NCBI GenBank assembly: GCA_020161145.1
Contig: JAIUPQ010000003.1
Location: 426,610 to 490,609, forward strand
Source: Pseudomonadota bacterium
GTDB lineage: Bacteria; Pseudomonadota; Gammaproteobacteria; Burkholderiales; Burkholderiaceae_C
Length of the DNA stretch: 64,000 bases
Reading direction: 5' to 3'
The notes under the pieces: model-generated
What the model was told of the DNA's origin: nothing
Database searches by the model: none
What the model saw: the letters and a program-made list of their open reading frames with translations, nothing else
Part shown: one piece after another, positions 8,697 to 14,866 of the stretch
How the letters are laid out: each line of letters starts with the position of its first letter
How positions within the stretch are numbered: position 1 is the stretch's first letter
Position numbers and translations under genes: made by a program

Positions 8697-9331
8697 GGCG
8701 TCCACCGCAGTAGTTCGTCCACCAGCGCGGTGACTTCACGCGCGGCGGCGCTGTCGGGCGCTGTCTCGCGTGCAAGCCGGCCAGCGGCCACGCTGTCGGC
8801 GAACACGATGCGCTGATGCACTTCGGCGCGCAGCGCGGGCAGCGGCTGGTCGGCCAGCGCGCCGCGTGCTTCGCGCCCAATCACGGTGGTGCTGACGCGC
8901 CGGTTGATGACGAAGGCCGCGCGAAGCGCAGGCCGAAACACCTGCGCCTCGCGGATCAGCGCCACCATCTCCGCGCTGGCCCACAGGTCGTAGGGGCTGG
9001 GCTGTACCGGGATCAGCACGCGCTCGGCCGCCAGCAGCGCGGAGCGCGCCAAGGCGGCGATGCGCGGCGGGCCGTCGATGATGACGTGATCGGCCCGCCT
9101 GGCGAGTTCCGGCGCCTCTTGGTGCAGCGTTTCGCGTGCGAGGCCGACGGCGCTGAACAGCCGTGGCAAGCCTTGCTGGCTTCTGCGCTGTGTCCAGTCC
9201 AGCGATGAACCCTGCGGGTCGGCGTCCAGCAGAACGACGTGTTGGCCGCGCATCGCCAGCTCGCCGGCGATGTGGGTGGCGAGCGTGGTCTTGCCCACGC
9301 CGCCTTTCTGGTTGAGCAGAGCGACGATCAT
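8693..9331 (-). CDS. parA: ParA-family partition ATPase
   Basis: P-loop ATPase of the ParA/MinD superfamily that moves or positions DNA molecules, 212 residues. The deviant Walker A motif KGGVGKTT is at residues 9-16, followed by LLDADPQGSS and the Walker B-type IIDGPPR. The start at 9331 is taken because the fold begins there (MIVALLNQ) and GGAGG precedes it; the longer open frame is not protein-like. It heads a five-gene leftward run through traF to the relaxase. In an ICE it would help keep the excised, replicating circle in dividing cells. The large ParB of this element is encoded separately at 14867-16933. Confidence 0.9.
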   Translation of the reverse strand: MIVALLNQKGGVGKTTLATHIAGELAMRGQHVVLLDADPQGSSLDWTQRRSQQGLPRLFSAVGLARETLHQEAPELARRADHVIIDGPPRIAALARSALLAAERVLIPVQPSPYDLWASAEMVALIREAQVFRPALRAAFVINRRVSTTVIGREARGALADQPLPALRAEVHQRIVFADSVAAGRLARETAPDSAAAREVTALVDELLRWTP

Positions 9332-9392
9332 GGCCTGGCCCTCCGTGTTGGAAAGCCGGGCTGTTGCTGCTGCGCCTCGTGCCGCGTGGCGG

Positions 9393-9560
9393 TTATCCAC
9401 TGTGGCGCGGCGCTTCTACTATCAGTTAGAGAATTTAAGTTAGGGAAGTTAGGAGAGGCTGAAACCCGCGCCGTTATTGGCTTTGCGGCCGATCCGTACT
9501 CCTGATAGCACGATAGCCGTACTCCCGATAGCACGACACCTGGTACTCCTGATAGCACGA
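9393..9560. other. Candidate replication origin of the element
   Basis: Between repA and parA lie, in order, TTATCCACT (9393-9401), one mismatch from a DnaA box; an AT-rich stretch (about 9415-9465) in otherwise GC-rich DNA; and three 18-bp iterons (9496-9560) just beyond the repA stop codon. This DnaA box, AT-rich and iteron arrangement is what an iteron-regulated plasmid origin looks like. That it works as an origin is inferred. Confidence 0.6.
9496..9560 (+). repeat. Three 18-bp direct repeats (iterons) next to repA
   Basis: The unit GTACTCCTGATAGCACGA occurs at 9496-9513, 9519-9536 (one C for T change) and 9543-9560. Start-to-start spacing is 23 and 24 bases, about two helical turns, so the copies face the same side of the DNA. 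They begin 25 bases beyond the repA stop codon. Iterons of this size and phasing are the usual binding sites of plasmid replication initiators. Confidence 0.8.
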
Positions 9561-9584
9561 GTCCGTCCACAGGCAACGCACCGT

Positions 9585-10460
9585 TTATCCCCGTGCCGTG
9601 AACGGCACGGGCCGAAAGGTCAGCAGCTCGGCGCCGTTGTCCGGCATTCGCTCGATGCCCAGGACGTAGCCGGGCATCGACTGCCGCGCGACGAGCGCGC
9701 GCAGGTCGTAGGCGAAATCCGAGAAGCGCGTGGCGCTGCCCGACTTGCGGTGCAGGTGCCGGAAGTCGAATTGCCACCCACCCGGCTGGCGCCCGCCGTG
9801 CTTGCGCACCAATCGGTACAGCCACCGCTCGATCCCGCCCGTCAGCCGGAAATACGCCGGGTCGATGGTCAGCACCAGCGCGGCATCCATGACGCCCGCA
9901 TAGAACCAGTCCGGCAGGATCAGCTCCAGCCCCAAGGGTGTGCCCTTGGCATCGGCCAGCTCCTTCCACTCGTTGATCCACGAGAAGCGATGCAGGCGCC
10001 GCCCAGTCGTCTCGCGGATGGACGTGGCCACCGTCGTGGATTGCAGGCGATCCAGCGCGGCCTTGAGGCGCTGGTAGTCGCGCAGCGACGTACCGCGCCC
10101 GATGAAGCGCAGGATCTCGTAGGGCGTGGCTTGCATCAGCCGCGACGGGCGCAAACCCGCGTCGCGCGCTTCCACGATCTGGCTGGCAGCCCAGATCAGC
10201 ACGTCGGCATCCCAGATCGTGGCGATGCCGTGCTCCTGCGTGCCCTCCACGCGGATCGTTACGTTCCCCGCCCGAAAGTCGATCGGCGCCACGCGCCGCG
10301 ACTTCGCCAGCGAGAAGAATGGAAAGGCCATCAAGTCCTGGCTGTCGCGCGGCGCCATGTCGCCCGGCAGGGCGCGAAACAGGTCGAGCTGTTCGCGCTC
10401 CGGCACGGGCCGCTGCCGGGACGGCAGCGCGGAGCTGGACATGGCGATGGCCTGCCGCAC
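9585..10460 (-). CDS. repA: RepA, replication initiator protein
   Basis: Replication initiator of the RPA/RepA family seen on broad-host-range plasmids and Tn4371-type ICEs, 291 residues from GTG at 10460. Recognisable segments include MAFPFFSLAKSRR, TIWDADVLIWAASQI and RFIGRGTSLRDYQRLKAALD, and the winged-helix-like core runs through the middle. It starts eight bases after the alpA-like gene, so it is probably translated by coupling; a second possible start is ATG at 10442, and neither has a strong ribosome site. Iterons lie just past its 3' end. It probably drives limited replication of the excised circle. Confidence 0.85.
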   Translation of the reverse strand: MRQAIAMSSSALPSRQRPVPEREQLDLFRALPGDMAPRDSQDLMAFPFFSLAKSRRVAPIDFRAGNVTIRVEGTQEHGIATIWDADVLIWAASQIVEARDAGLRPSRLMQATPYEILRFIGRGTSLRDYQRLKAALDRLQSTTVATSIRETTGRRLHRFSWINEWKELADAKGTPLGLELILPDWFYAGVMDAALVLTIDPAYFRLTGGIERWLYRLVRKHGGRQPGGWQFDFRHLHRKSGSATRFSDFAYDLRALVARQSMPGYVLGIERMPDNGAELLTFRPVPFTARG

Positions 10461-10468
10461 ACCGCCGA

Positions 10469-10750
10469 TCAGCGCGCACGGCTGTCCGCCGAATGCTGCT
10501 CGGCGTATTCGGGATCGGATGTGCTCTCGAAGCTGCGCTCGGAAGCCCAGGCATCGAGGTCGGCCACGGCGTACATGACGCGGCGGCCGAATTTGCGGAA
10601 CTTGGGGCCGCCACCCAGCACGCGCTGTTTCTCCAACGTGCGCGGCGACAGGCGCAAGTAGTCGGCGGCTTCGTCGTTGGTGAGATAACGCTGCGGCTGC
10701 GCAGCAGGATTCATGGGAGCGGCGGCAGGCCGCAAGGGAGCGGGACGCAT
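10469..10750 (-). CDS. AlpA/excisionase-like helix-turn-helix protein
   Basis: A 93-residue MerR/AlpA-type DNA-binding protein. Residues 20-75 contain YLTNDEAADYLRLSPRTLEK and KFRKFGRRVMYAVADLDAWA, the pattern of small helix-turn-helix excisionases and AlpA regulators. The ATG at 10750 has GGAGG eight bases upstream; the longer frame adds residues without support. It directly precedes repA on the same strand. Such proteins in mobile elements act as recombination directionality factors or as activators of the integrase or rep genes; which applies here cannot be told from sequence. Confidence 0.82.
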   Translation of the reverse strand: MRPAPLRPAAAPMNPAAQPQRYLTNDEAADYLRLSPRTLEKQRVLGGGPKFRKFGRRVMYAVADLDAWASERSFESTSDPEYAEQHSADSRAR

Positions 10751-10765
10751 GGTGTGAGCCTCCAT

Positions 10766-10778
10766 AGCTTTCAAAGCT
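10766..10778. promoter_or_regulatory. 13-bp palindrome upstream of the alpA-like gene
   Basis: AGCTTT and AAAGCT flank a single central base, 16 bases upstream of the start codon and just ahead of its ribosome site. It could be an operator for the alpA-repA unit or an RNA hairpin limiting translation. Nothing decides between these. Confidence 0.35.
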
Positions 10779-10833
10779 CCGGCCGCACAGCGCAACCGGA
10801 TGGAGGCAGTCTCAGAAAACGAAGCTCTCCTGC

Positions 10834-11595
10834 TCAGGGTCGTTTTGCGTCCCCTTCAAAACGGCCCTTCTCAAGCGGAGGCAGTTGTGCTAAGCGGAGA
10901 TAGCCGCCGCGCATCAACGCATCGCCACGCCGCACCAGACGGCGCACCTTGGAGCGCAGGCCGCCGTCGCTGTACCAGTCGGCCACAGCGTCGGCACCGA
11001 ACAGTCCTTCGCCCACATCGCGCAAGGACGCGCCTGCGAGGGTCGCGTCGAGCGCCTGCAAGGTGTGCAGCTCCAGCAGCGCGGCGGGCGTCGGCCTGGG
11101 CTTGGTGGCGGCCTGGGCCGCGTCGAGCGCATGACCGCGCGCAGGCGCAAAGGCGCCGCCGCGATGGGCATAGGCGATAGCCATGCCGTCTTGCAGGCCA
11201 GGCGCGAGCGCGAAGCGCAGACACTGGCCGGGGCTGCGCGCGATCAGCGCCAGTCCCTTGCCATCGTGGAGAAGTTGCTTGTGGCCAGGGATACGCCAGA
11301 ACGCGAAGGGCTCGGCATCCACAGGCGGATCGGCATCGGGGTAGAGCTGCACTACATCAGCTTGGCCGGGCTGCCAGGCCGGATGCGCATCGCGCGCATC
11401 CAGCGCCGGGTCTTCCAGCACGCGCAAGCCCCAGCGATGCGCCGCATCGGCGCGGCGCGCACGGCGCAACCAGTCGAGCCGGTAATCGGGGTGCCTGCGC
11501 AGGTACTCCCAAGCCAGCGCAAGCGCATCCAGCCACAGGACATAGAGGTAAGCCGCAGTGGGATACCAGTGCGCGACATGATGATGATTGACCAT
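10834..11595 (-). CDS. DUF2285 domain protein (ICE-conserved, probable regulator)
   Basis: A 253-residue protein. The N-terminal part (ALAWEYLRRHPDYRLDWLRR) matches the short leader domain of this family, and the C-terminal 90 residues form the DUF2285 region (LHTLQALDATLAGASLRDVG through LRRKVRR-like basic helices), helical and basic and likely DNA-binding. The start at 11595 has GGGAG nine bases upstream. It is a constant member of Tn4371-type elements between repA/alpA and the DUF2958 gene. In rhizobial ICEs related short proteins take part in activating excision genes, so a regulatory role is plausible but not shown. Confidence 0.8.
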   Translation of the reverse strand: MVNHHHVAHWYPTAAYLYVLWLDALALAWEYLRRHPDYRLDWLRRARRADAAHRWGLRVLEDPALDARDAHPAWQPGQADVVQLYPDADPPVDAEPFAFWRIPGHKQLLHDGKGLALIARSPGQCLRFALAPGLQDGMAIAYAHRGGAFAPARGHALDAAQAATKPRPTPAALLELHTLQALDATLAGASLRDVGEGLFGADAVADWYSDGGLRSKVRRLVRRGDALMRGGYLRLAQLPPLEKGRFEGDAKRP

Positions 11596-11925
11596 GACCC
11601 AAGCTCCCGTCGAACAGCAGGAACGTCGCCACGGCGTCAAACATGCGGGAGCATCAAATCAAGTGGGAAATCCGGTTAAGCTGTAACGGCTGGTGTCAAG
11701 ACTGGTTGGCTCCGGCATGTTGCGTAATTCGTCCGAATGCGACGGCCGCATGGCACCAAAAACGTCATGCGGTACTGACACCGTGCCGGAAGCCGCATGA
11801 AAGATCGTGGCCGTTTCCGCCACACACGCACAGGCTTGGTGCAAGAGTGCTGATTCAGACTGGACAGGTCTGGAGCAAGACCGAAATAGTCTGAATGCGC
11901 TCAGCTTGGCCGTAGCACGAGCGGT
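11596..11925. other. 330-bp gap between DUF2285 and DUF2958 genes, no gene seen
   Basis: Base composition is somewhat AT-richer than in the flanking genes and no frame gives a protein-like reading. The leftward strand has a TTGACA hexamer near 11697-11702, but no clear -10 at the right distance. It probably holds the promoter of the DUF2285 gene. Confidence 0.5.
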
Positions 11926-12276
11926 TCAATCGACGACGGAACCGTTTTCCTGCGCCAAGCGCAGATATTCCGACAACGGGCGCATCGCCTGGAAATACAG
12001 ATCCCGCATCACGGGTTGCTGGCGCGGCCCGACGATGGAAGCAAGGTCGGAGAGTTTCACCGTCCCCAGCTCGGGCATGCTGATTCCCAGGTCGATCAGG
12101 CCATAGGCCGTGTCGCCGTCAGCGGGATCGAGCGAGGCCAGCAGCCAGGTGGCGTGTGCATCGGGAGTGAACAGCCGCACGGCCGGCAACGGGTCGTGCG
12201 ATTCACCGGCGGCGGCCCGCCGCCCGTTCTCCAGCAGCGCGGCGCGCTGCGCATCGGTAACGAGGGGAGCGTTCAT
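11926..12276 (-). CDS. DUF2958 family protein (copy 1)
   Basis: A 116-residue protein of unknown function in the DUF2958 family, a frequent passenger of ICEs and plasmids. The conserved core is RLFTPDAHATWLLASLDP, then AYGLIDLGISMPELGTVKLSDLA, ending with RDLYFQA. No catalytic motif is obvious. The ATG at 12276 has AGGAG eight bases upstream. A clear paralogue lies at 18573-18923; the two share the order LFTPDA-ATWLL, LIDLG/LCDLG and RDL. It is divergent from the XRE regulator, with a hairpin array in between. Confidence 0.85.
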   Translation of the reverse strand: MNAPLVTDAQRAALLENGRRAAAGESHDPLPAVRLFTPDAHATWLLASLDPADGDTAYGLIDLGISMPELGTVKLSDLASIVGPRQQPVMRDLYFQAMRPLSEYLRLAQENGSVVD

Positions 12277-12315
12277 CGTGGTGCTCCTGTTCCAACACGG
12301 AATGTCGGTTTTGCA

Positions 12316-12447
12316 CATCCACGCCAAAGCGTGGATGCGTATTCCACGAAAGCCGTGGAAACACGAAAGCGCAAAAGCGCAATTGTAGAAATCTGCAAAG
12401 GCACGTTGGCGGTTTTCCGGTTCTGTCGGAATCCGCAGAAGCGGATT
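12316..12447. repeat. Array of four short hairpins in a divergent intergenic region
   Basis: Four perfect stems follow each other: 12316-12337 (nine base pairs, loop CAAA), 12342-12360 (seven base pairs, loop AAAGC), 12369-12380 (four base pairs, loop AAAA) and 12430-12447 (seven base pairs, loop AGAA). The stems differ in sequence but every loop is A-rich. The array lies between the divergent DUF2958 and XRE genes. Possible roles include a single-strand origin, a protein-binding region or a structured leader. Confidence 0.6.
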
Positions 12448-12486
12448 TCCGTAAAAGCACGAATAAGGGCCAAAAGCATGAATGAG

Positions 12487-12507
12487 TTAAAAATAACGTG
12501 GTTTTAA
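12487..12507. promoter_or_regulatory. AT-rich dyad upstream of the XRE regulator
   Basis: TTAAAA and TTTTAA flank a nine-base spacer about 28 bases before the regulator's start codon, in the most AT-rich part of this region. An XRE repressor often binds a dyad over its own promoter, so this may be its operator. No clean promoter hexamers could be placed. Confidence 0.35.
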
Positions 12508-12534
12508 TTGTGCTGCGAATTGACGCTTCTGTCT

Positions 12535-12828
12535 ATGCAGAAGCGATCCATCCAGCGCGGCCGGCCAGCGGGCGCCACCACCTTCGACGCCGAATTGGCT
12601 CAAGCCTTCGGCGCGGCGGTGCGCGCGCTGCGGACGGAGCGCGGCATCGCGCAGGAATCGCTGGCGAACCTCGCTGGCATCGAGCGTTCGCACATGGGCA
12701 AGGTCGAGCGCGGCGAACACATGCCCACGCTGGCGATCATCTTCAAGATCGCCAGTGCGCTCGAATGCAGCACGGCGGTGCTGATGAGCGAGGCTGAGAG
12801 CCAGCTCGCAGCAGCGGCCCAGCCGTAG
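12535..12828 (+). CDS. XRE-family helix-turn-helix regulator
   Basis: A 97-residue Cro/CI-type regulator and the only rightward gene between the relaxase and the integrase. The helix-turn-helix domain (about 20-82) reads [20 protein letters not shown], then ANLAGIERSHMGKVERGEH, then PTLAIIFKIASALECS. The N-terminus is basic. The ATG at 12535 has no clear ribosome site; an upstream TTG at 12508 in the same frame is an alternative. Its lone opposite orientation next to a hairpin array and an AT-rich dyad suggests that it is the element's maintenance or transfer repressor. That role is inferred. Confidence 0.83.
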   Translation: MQKRSIQRGRPAGATTFDAELAQAFGAAVRALRTERGIAQESLANLAGIERSHMGKVERGEHMPTLAIIFKIASALECSTAVLMSEAESQLAAAAQP

Positions 12829-12840
12829 GCGCTGGGCCAC

Positions 12841-13035
12841 CGATCCGGCGCAGCCGGTTCGGGGACTTCAGGGGTGCCAAGCATCGCGCGGCGGGGATAG
12901 GCCGCAGGGCTTTCCCCTGGAGGCAAGCGCAGCGCCACCGGCGCGAAGCCGCGATAGGGATTGAAGCCGAATGGCCATGACGGCGAAGTCGGCATGGGGC
13001 GCAGCCCGCAAAGCCCGGTCGGCGCAGTGCGCCGA
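12841..13035. repeat. Family B intergenic repeat, copy 1
   Basis: A long non-coding sequence resembling 14063-14265, 18411-18540 and 20600-20713. Shared blocks include GATCCGGC, GGGGATAGGCC, CTTTCCCCTGGAGG, TTGAAGCCGAATGGCC and GGGGCGCAGCCCG. It lies beyond the 3' end of the DUF736 gene. It is G+C-rich with many short dyads and has no coding character. Confidence 0.65.
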
Positions 13036-13143
13036 ATCGCCCTGCATTCGCCCTGGCAACACGAAGTCATGGTGTGCTGCCCGACCACCACCATCACGAA
13101 GCTGGGAGAGCCAAGCCTTCCAGTCTGCTGATCCAAGCAGTAC

Positions 13144-13171
13144 AGCGCCCCGCCGCAATGGGCGGGGCGCT
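13144..13171 (-). terminator. Strong hairpin after the DUF736 gene
   Basis: AGCGCCCCGCC and GGCGGGGCGCT form an eleven-base-pair stem nine bases beyond the DUF736 stop codon. No T-run follows in the leftward direction, so termination is likely but may need help. Confidence 0.5.
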
Positions 13172-13179
13172 GGCGGCCG

Positions 13180-13494
13180 TCAGGCCGCCTGGGGCTTGCT
13201 GCGCGACCAGATCAGGTCGTGCGTGCCGTTCTCGCCTTCGATCAGGCGGGCGTAGACCGTGGCCGGGAACGAAGGATCGTCGAGGGTCACGGAGATGTAC
13301 TCGCGCCCGGCCTCGCTGGTCTTCTTCCACGCCGCGCCGATGTCGTGACTGGCGGCCTGCAGGCGGAAGTCAGGGGCCTTCTCGTTGTCTCCCTTGTCGT
13401 TGGGAACCAGCTTGACCTTGACGTTGAGCGTCAGGGTGCGAAGCGTGCCGGTGAAGCCGTCTTTGTCTGCGGTGAAGGTGCCGATGTTGGCCAT
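13180..13494 (-). CDS. DUF736 family protein
   Basis: A 104-residue protein starting MANIGTFTA, the hallmark of DUF736, a family common on plasmids and ICEs. The reading [20 protein letters not shown] is followed by a SLTLDD-like segment ([19 protein letters not shown]) and by DLIWSRSKP. The size and beta-rich pattern recall small single-stranded-DNA-binding folds, but no activity is established. The ATG at 13494 has GGAGA nine bases upstream. A strong hairpin follows the stop codon. It lies downstream of a 1.1-kb region without recognisable genes. Confidence 0.85.
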   Translation of the reverse strand: MANIGTFTADKDGFTGTLRTLTLNVKVKLVPNDKGDNEKAPDFRLQAASHDIGAAWKKTSEAGREYISVTLDDPSFPATVYARLIEGENGTHDLIWSRSKPQAA

Positions 13495-14595
13495 GATGTT
13501 TTCTCCGTTCGGTTGAACAAGGTTCGCGCCCATCGCGTCCTTGTTGTGATCCAGTCGGCGGGGGACGGGCTGGCTGCACCGCTTGCGGTCGCAACGCAGT
13601 GGAGAGCCGGGAGGCGAAAAGAATTTATCCCGCGAGGAATCTGCGCAGCAGAGGGGAAATTGTTTTCGCTGGACGGTTGCAGCCATGAAGCCCGAGGCGC
13701 AGCCGCGCCCCCGCCAGGATTCACAACAACACAAGGACGCCTTGGGCCGAACCGCTCCGAAAGGGGATGGGGCCGACTCGGCATCCCCGCACGAAGGCTG
13801 CACAGGCCCGCCCACTGACGCAGGCCAGGTCAACCACCCGACGACAAGCGAGAACGCCCCTGCCGCACCTTGGGGCGCTGGTCTTGAGGCGTGGTGTGGA
13901 AGCTCCATAGCGATGCCGGGCGGGATATTCGTGAACCGTCCTTCGTGACGTGATGGGCAAGAACCGCCAGCGTTGAGGACGGCACGCATTCCTGCAACCT
14001 GCCTCAGCAAGCCCCGGCGTACCCGTCCCAGCCCTGGCCATTGCGGCGGGGCGCTGGCCCGGCCGATCCGGCTAGCCGGTTCGGCGGCATCGAGGGGCGC
14101 CAAGCTCGCGCGGCGGGGATGGGCCTTTCGCCGATCCCCCGGAGGCAAGCGAAGCGCGCAGCGCCGCAGGCGCGAAGGCGTGAGGGATTGAAGCCGAATG
14201 GCCGTGACAGCGAAGTCGGCACGGGGCGCAGCCCGAAAGCCCGGCGGCGCATCGCGCCGACACGCCCAGGCCGTTCCAGATTTCCAAGCAGGAAACGCGG
14301 ATATGTCGCTGATGAAATGGAAGCGGCCCACGCTGCGGGGTATGCACGCGGCAAGCCGAAAACTGCTGATGATTCCCGCGCAGGGTGGGCGCTTCGGCTT
14401 GCAGGCCCATGTGGGCCTGCCCATTGTCGGGCGAGAGTCCCGCCTACTTCAACGCTGCCGCATGAGCCAGCGCGAAGGCGGCGGCGTTCTGATTTGGCTG
14501 TTGGCCTTGAACACCGGGCGCGGCCACTGCCGCGCCCGGATTTTGCGTTTCACCGTGCCCAGGACGGAACGACCTGGGCGCGGTGCTGAACGCGG
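13495..14595. other. 1.1-kb region without a recognisable gene; contains family B repeat
   Basis: Long open frames occur on both strands, but their translations are Arg/Pro/Ala-rich and match nothing I recognise, and several overlap one another. The region holds a small AT-rich patch near 13615-13675, family B repeat copy 2 (14063-14265) and a strong dyad at about 14512-14540 (CCGGGCGCGG with its complement, followed by ATTTT). It is long for an element otherwise packed with genes. Confidence 0.5.
14063..14265. repeat. Family B intergenic repeat, copy 2
   Basis: The fullest copy of the family. It begins with a GATCCGGC block, continues through GGCGGGGATGGGC, CGGAGGCAAGCGAAGCGC, AGGGATTGAAGCCGAATGGC and GGGGCGCAGCCCG, and ends near a CGGCGGCGCATCGCGCCG dyad. 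Parts match 12841-13035, 18411-18540 and 20600-20713. Confidence 0.65.
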
Positions 14596-14775
14596 TTATT
14601 CCTTCGTCTCGATGAGCCACCACACAGCACGCGGCAAGGCGCGGCCCGTGACGGGGTGAATGTCGGTGAGGTCGGCGCGGGCCGACCAGCCCGAGGGCGG
14701 GCGGTAGCCGCGCACGTCACCATCGCCGTGCCAGCGGCGGGCGCGCACCGTGCCGGGGGCGTAGATCGCCGCCAT
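14596..14775 (-). CDS. Small conserved-looking protein downstream of ParB, start uncertain
   Basis: The 59-residue reading begins MAAIYAPGTVRARRW and ends PRAVWWLIETKE; it looks like a real protein, unlike the other frames here. No domain is recognised. The ATG at 14775 has no ribosome site. A better site (AAGGAAAAG) precedes an ATG at 14804, but that start is 29 bases upstream and therefore out of frame. Either translation begins at 14775 or a single-base change has broken a longer gene. It follows parB on the same strand after a strong hairpin. Confidence 0.45.
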   Translation of the reverse strand: MAAIYAPGTVRARRWHGDGDVRGYRPPSGWSARADLTDIHPVTGRALPRAVWWLIETKE

Positions 14776-14824
14776 GCGCGGGCGCTGGTGGTGGTACGGG
14801 TCATGGGGGCTTTTCCTTTCAGCG

Positions 14825-14852
14825 AAGCGCCCCGGTCGAGGCCGGGGCGCTT
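14825..14852 (-). terminator. Hairpin after parB
   Basis: AAGCGCCCCGG and CCGGGGCGCTT form an eleven-base-pair stem 15 bases beyond the parB stop codon. There is no long T-run on the leftward strand, so it may terminate parB or attenuate reading into the small downstream gene. Confidence 0.5.
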
Positions 14853-14866
14853 GCCTTCGGCGTGAG

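Noticed and set aside
13180-14424. 414-codon leftward frame ending in the DUF736 gene
   Set aside because: Only the last 104 codons are protein-like (DUF736, with its own start and ribosome site). The upstream part runs through a family B repeat.
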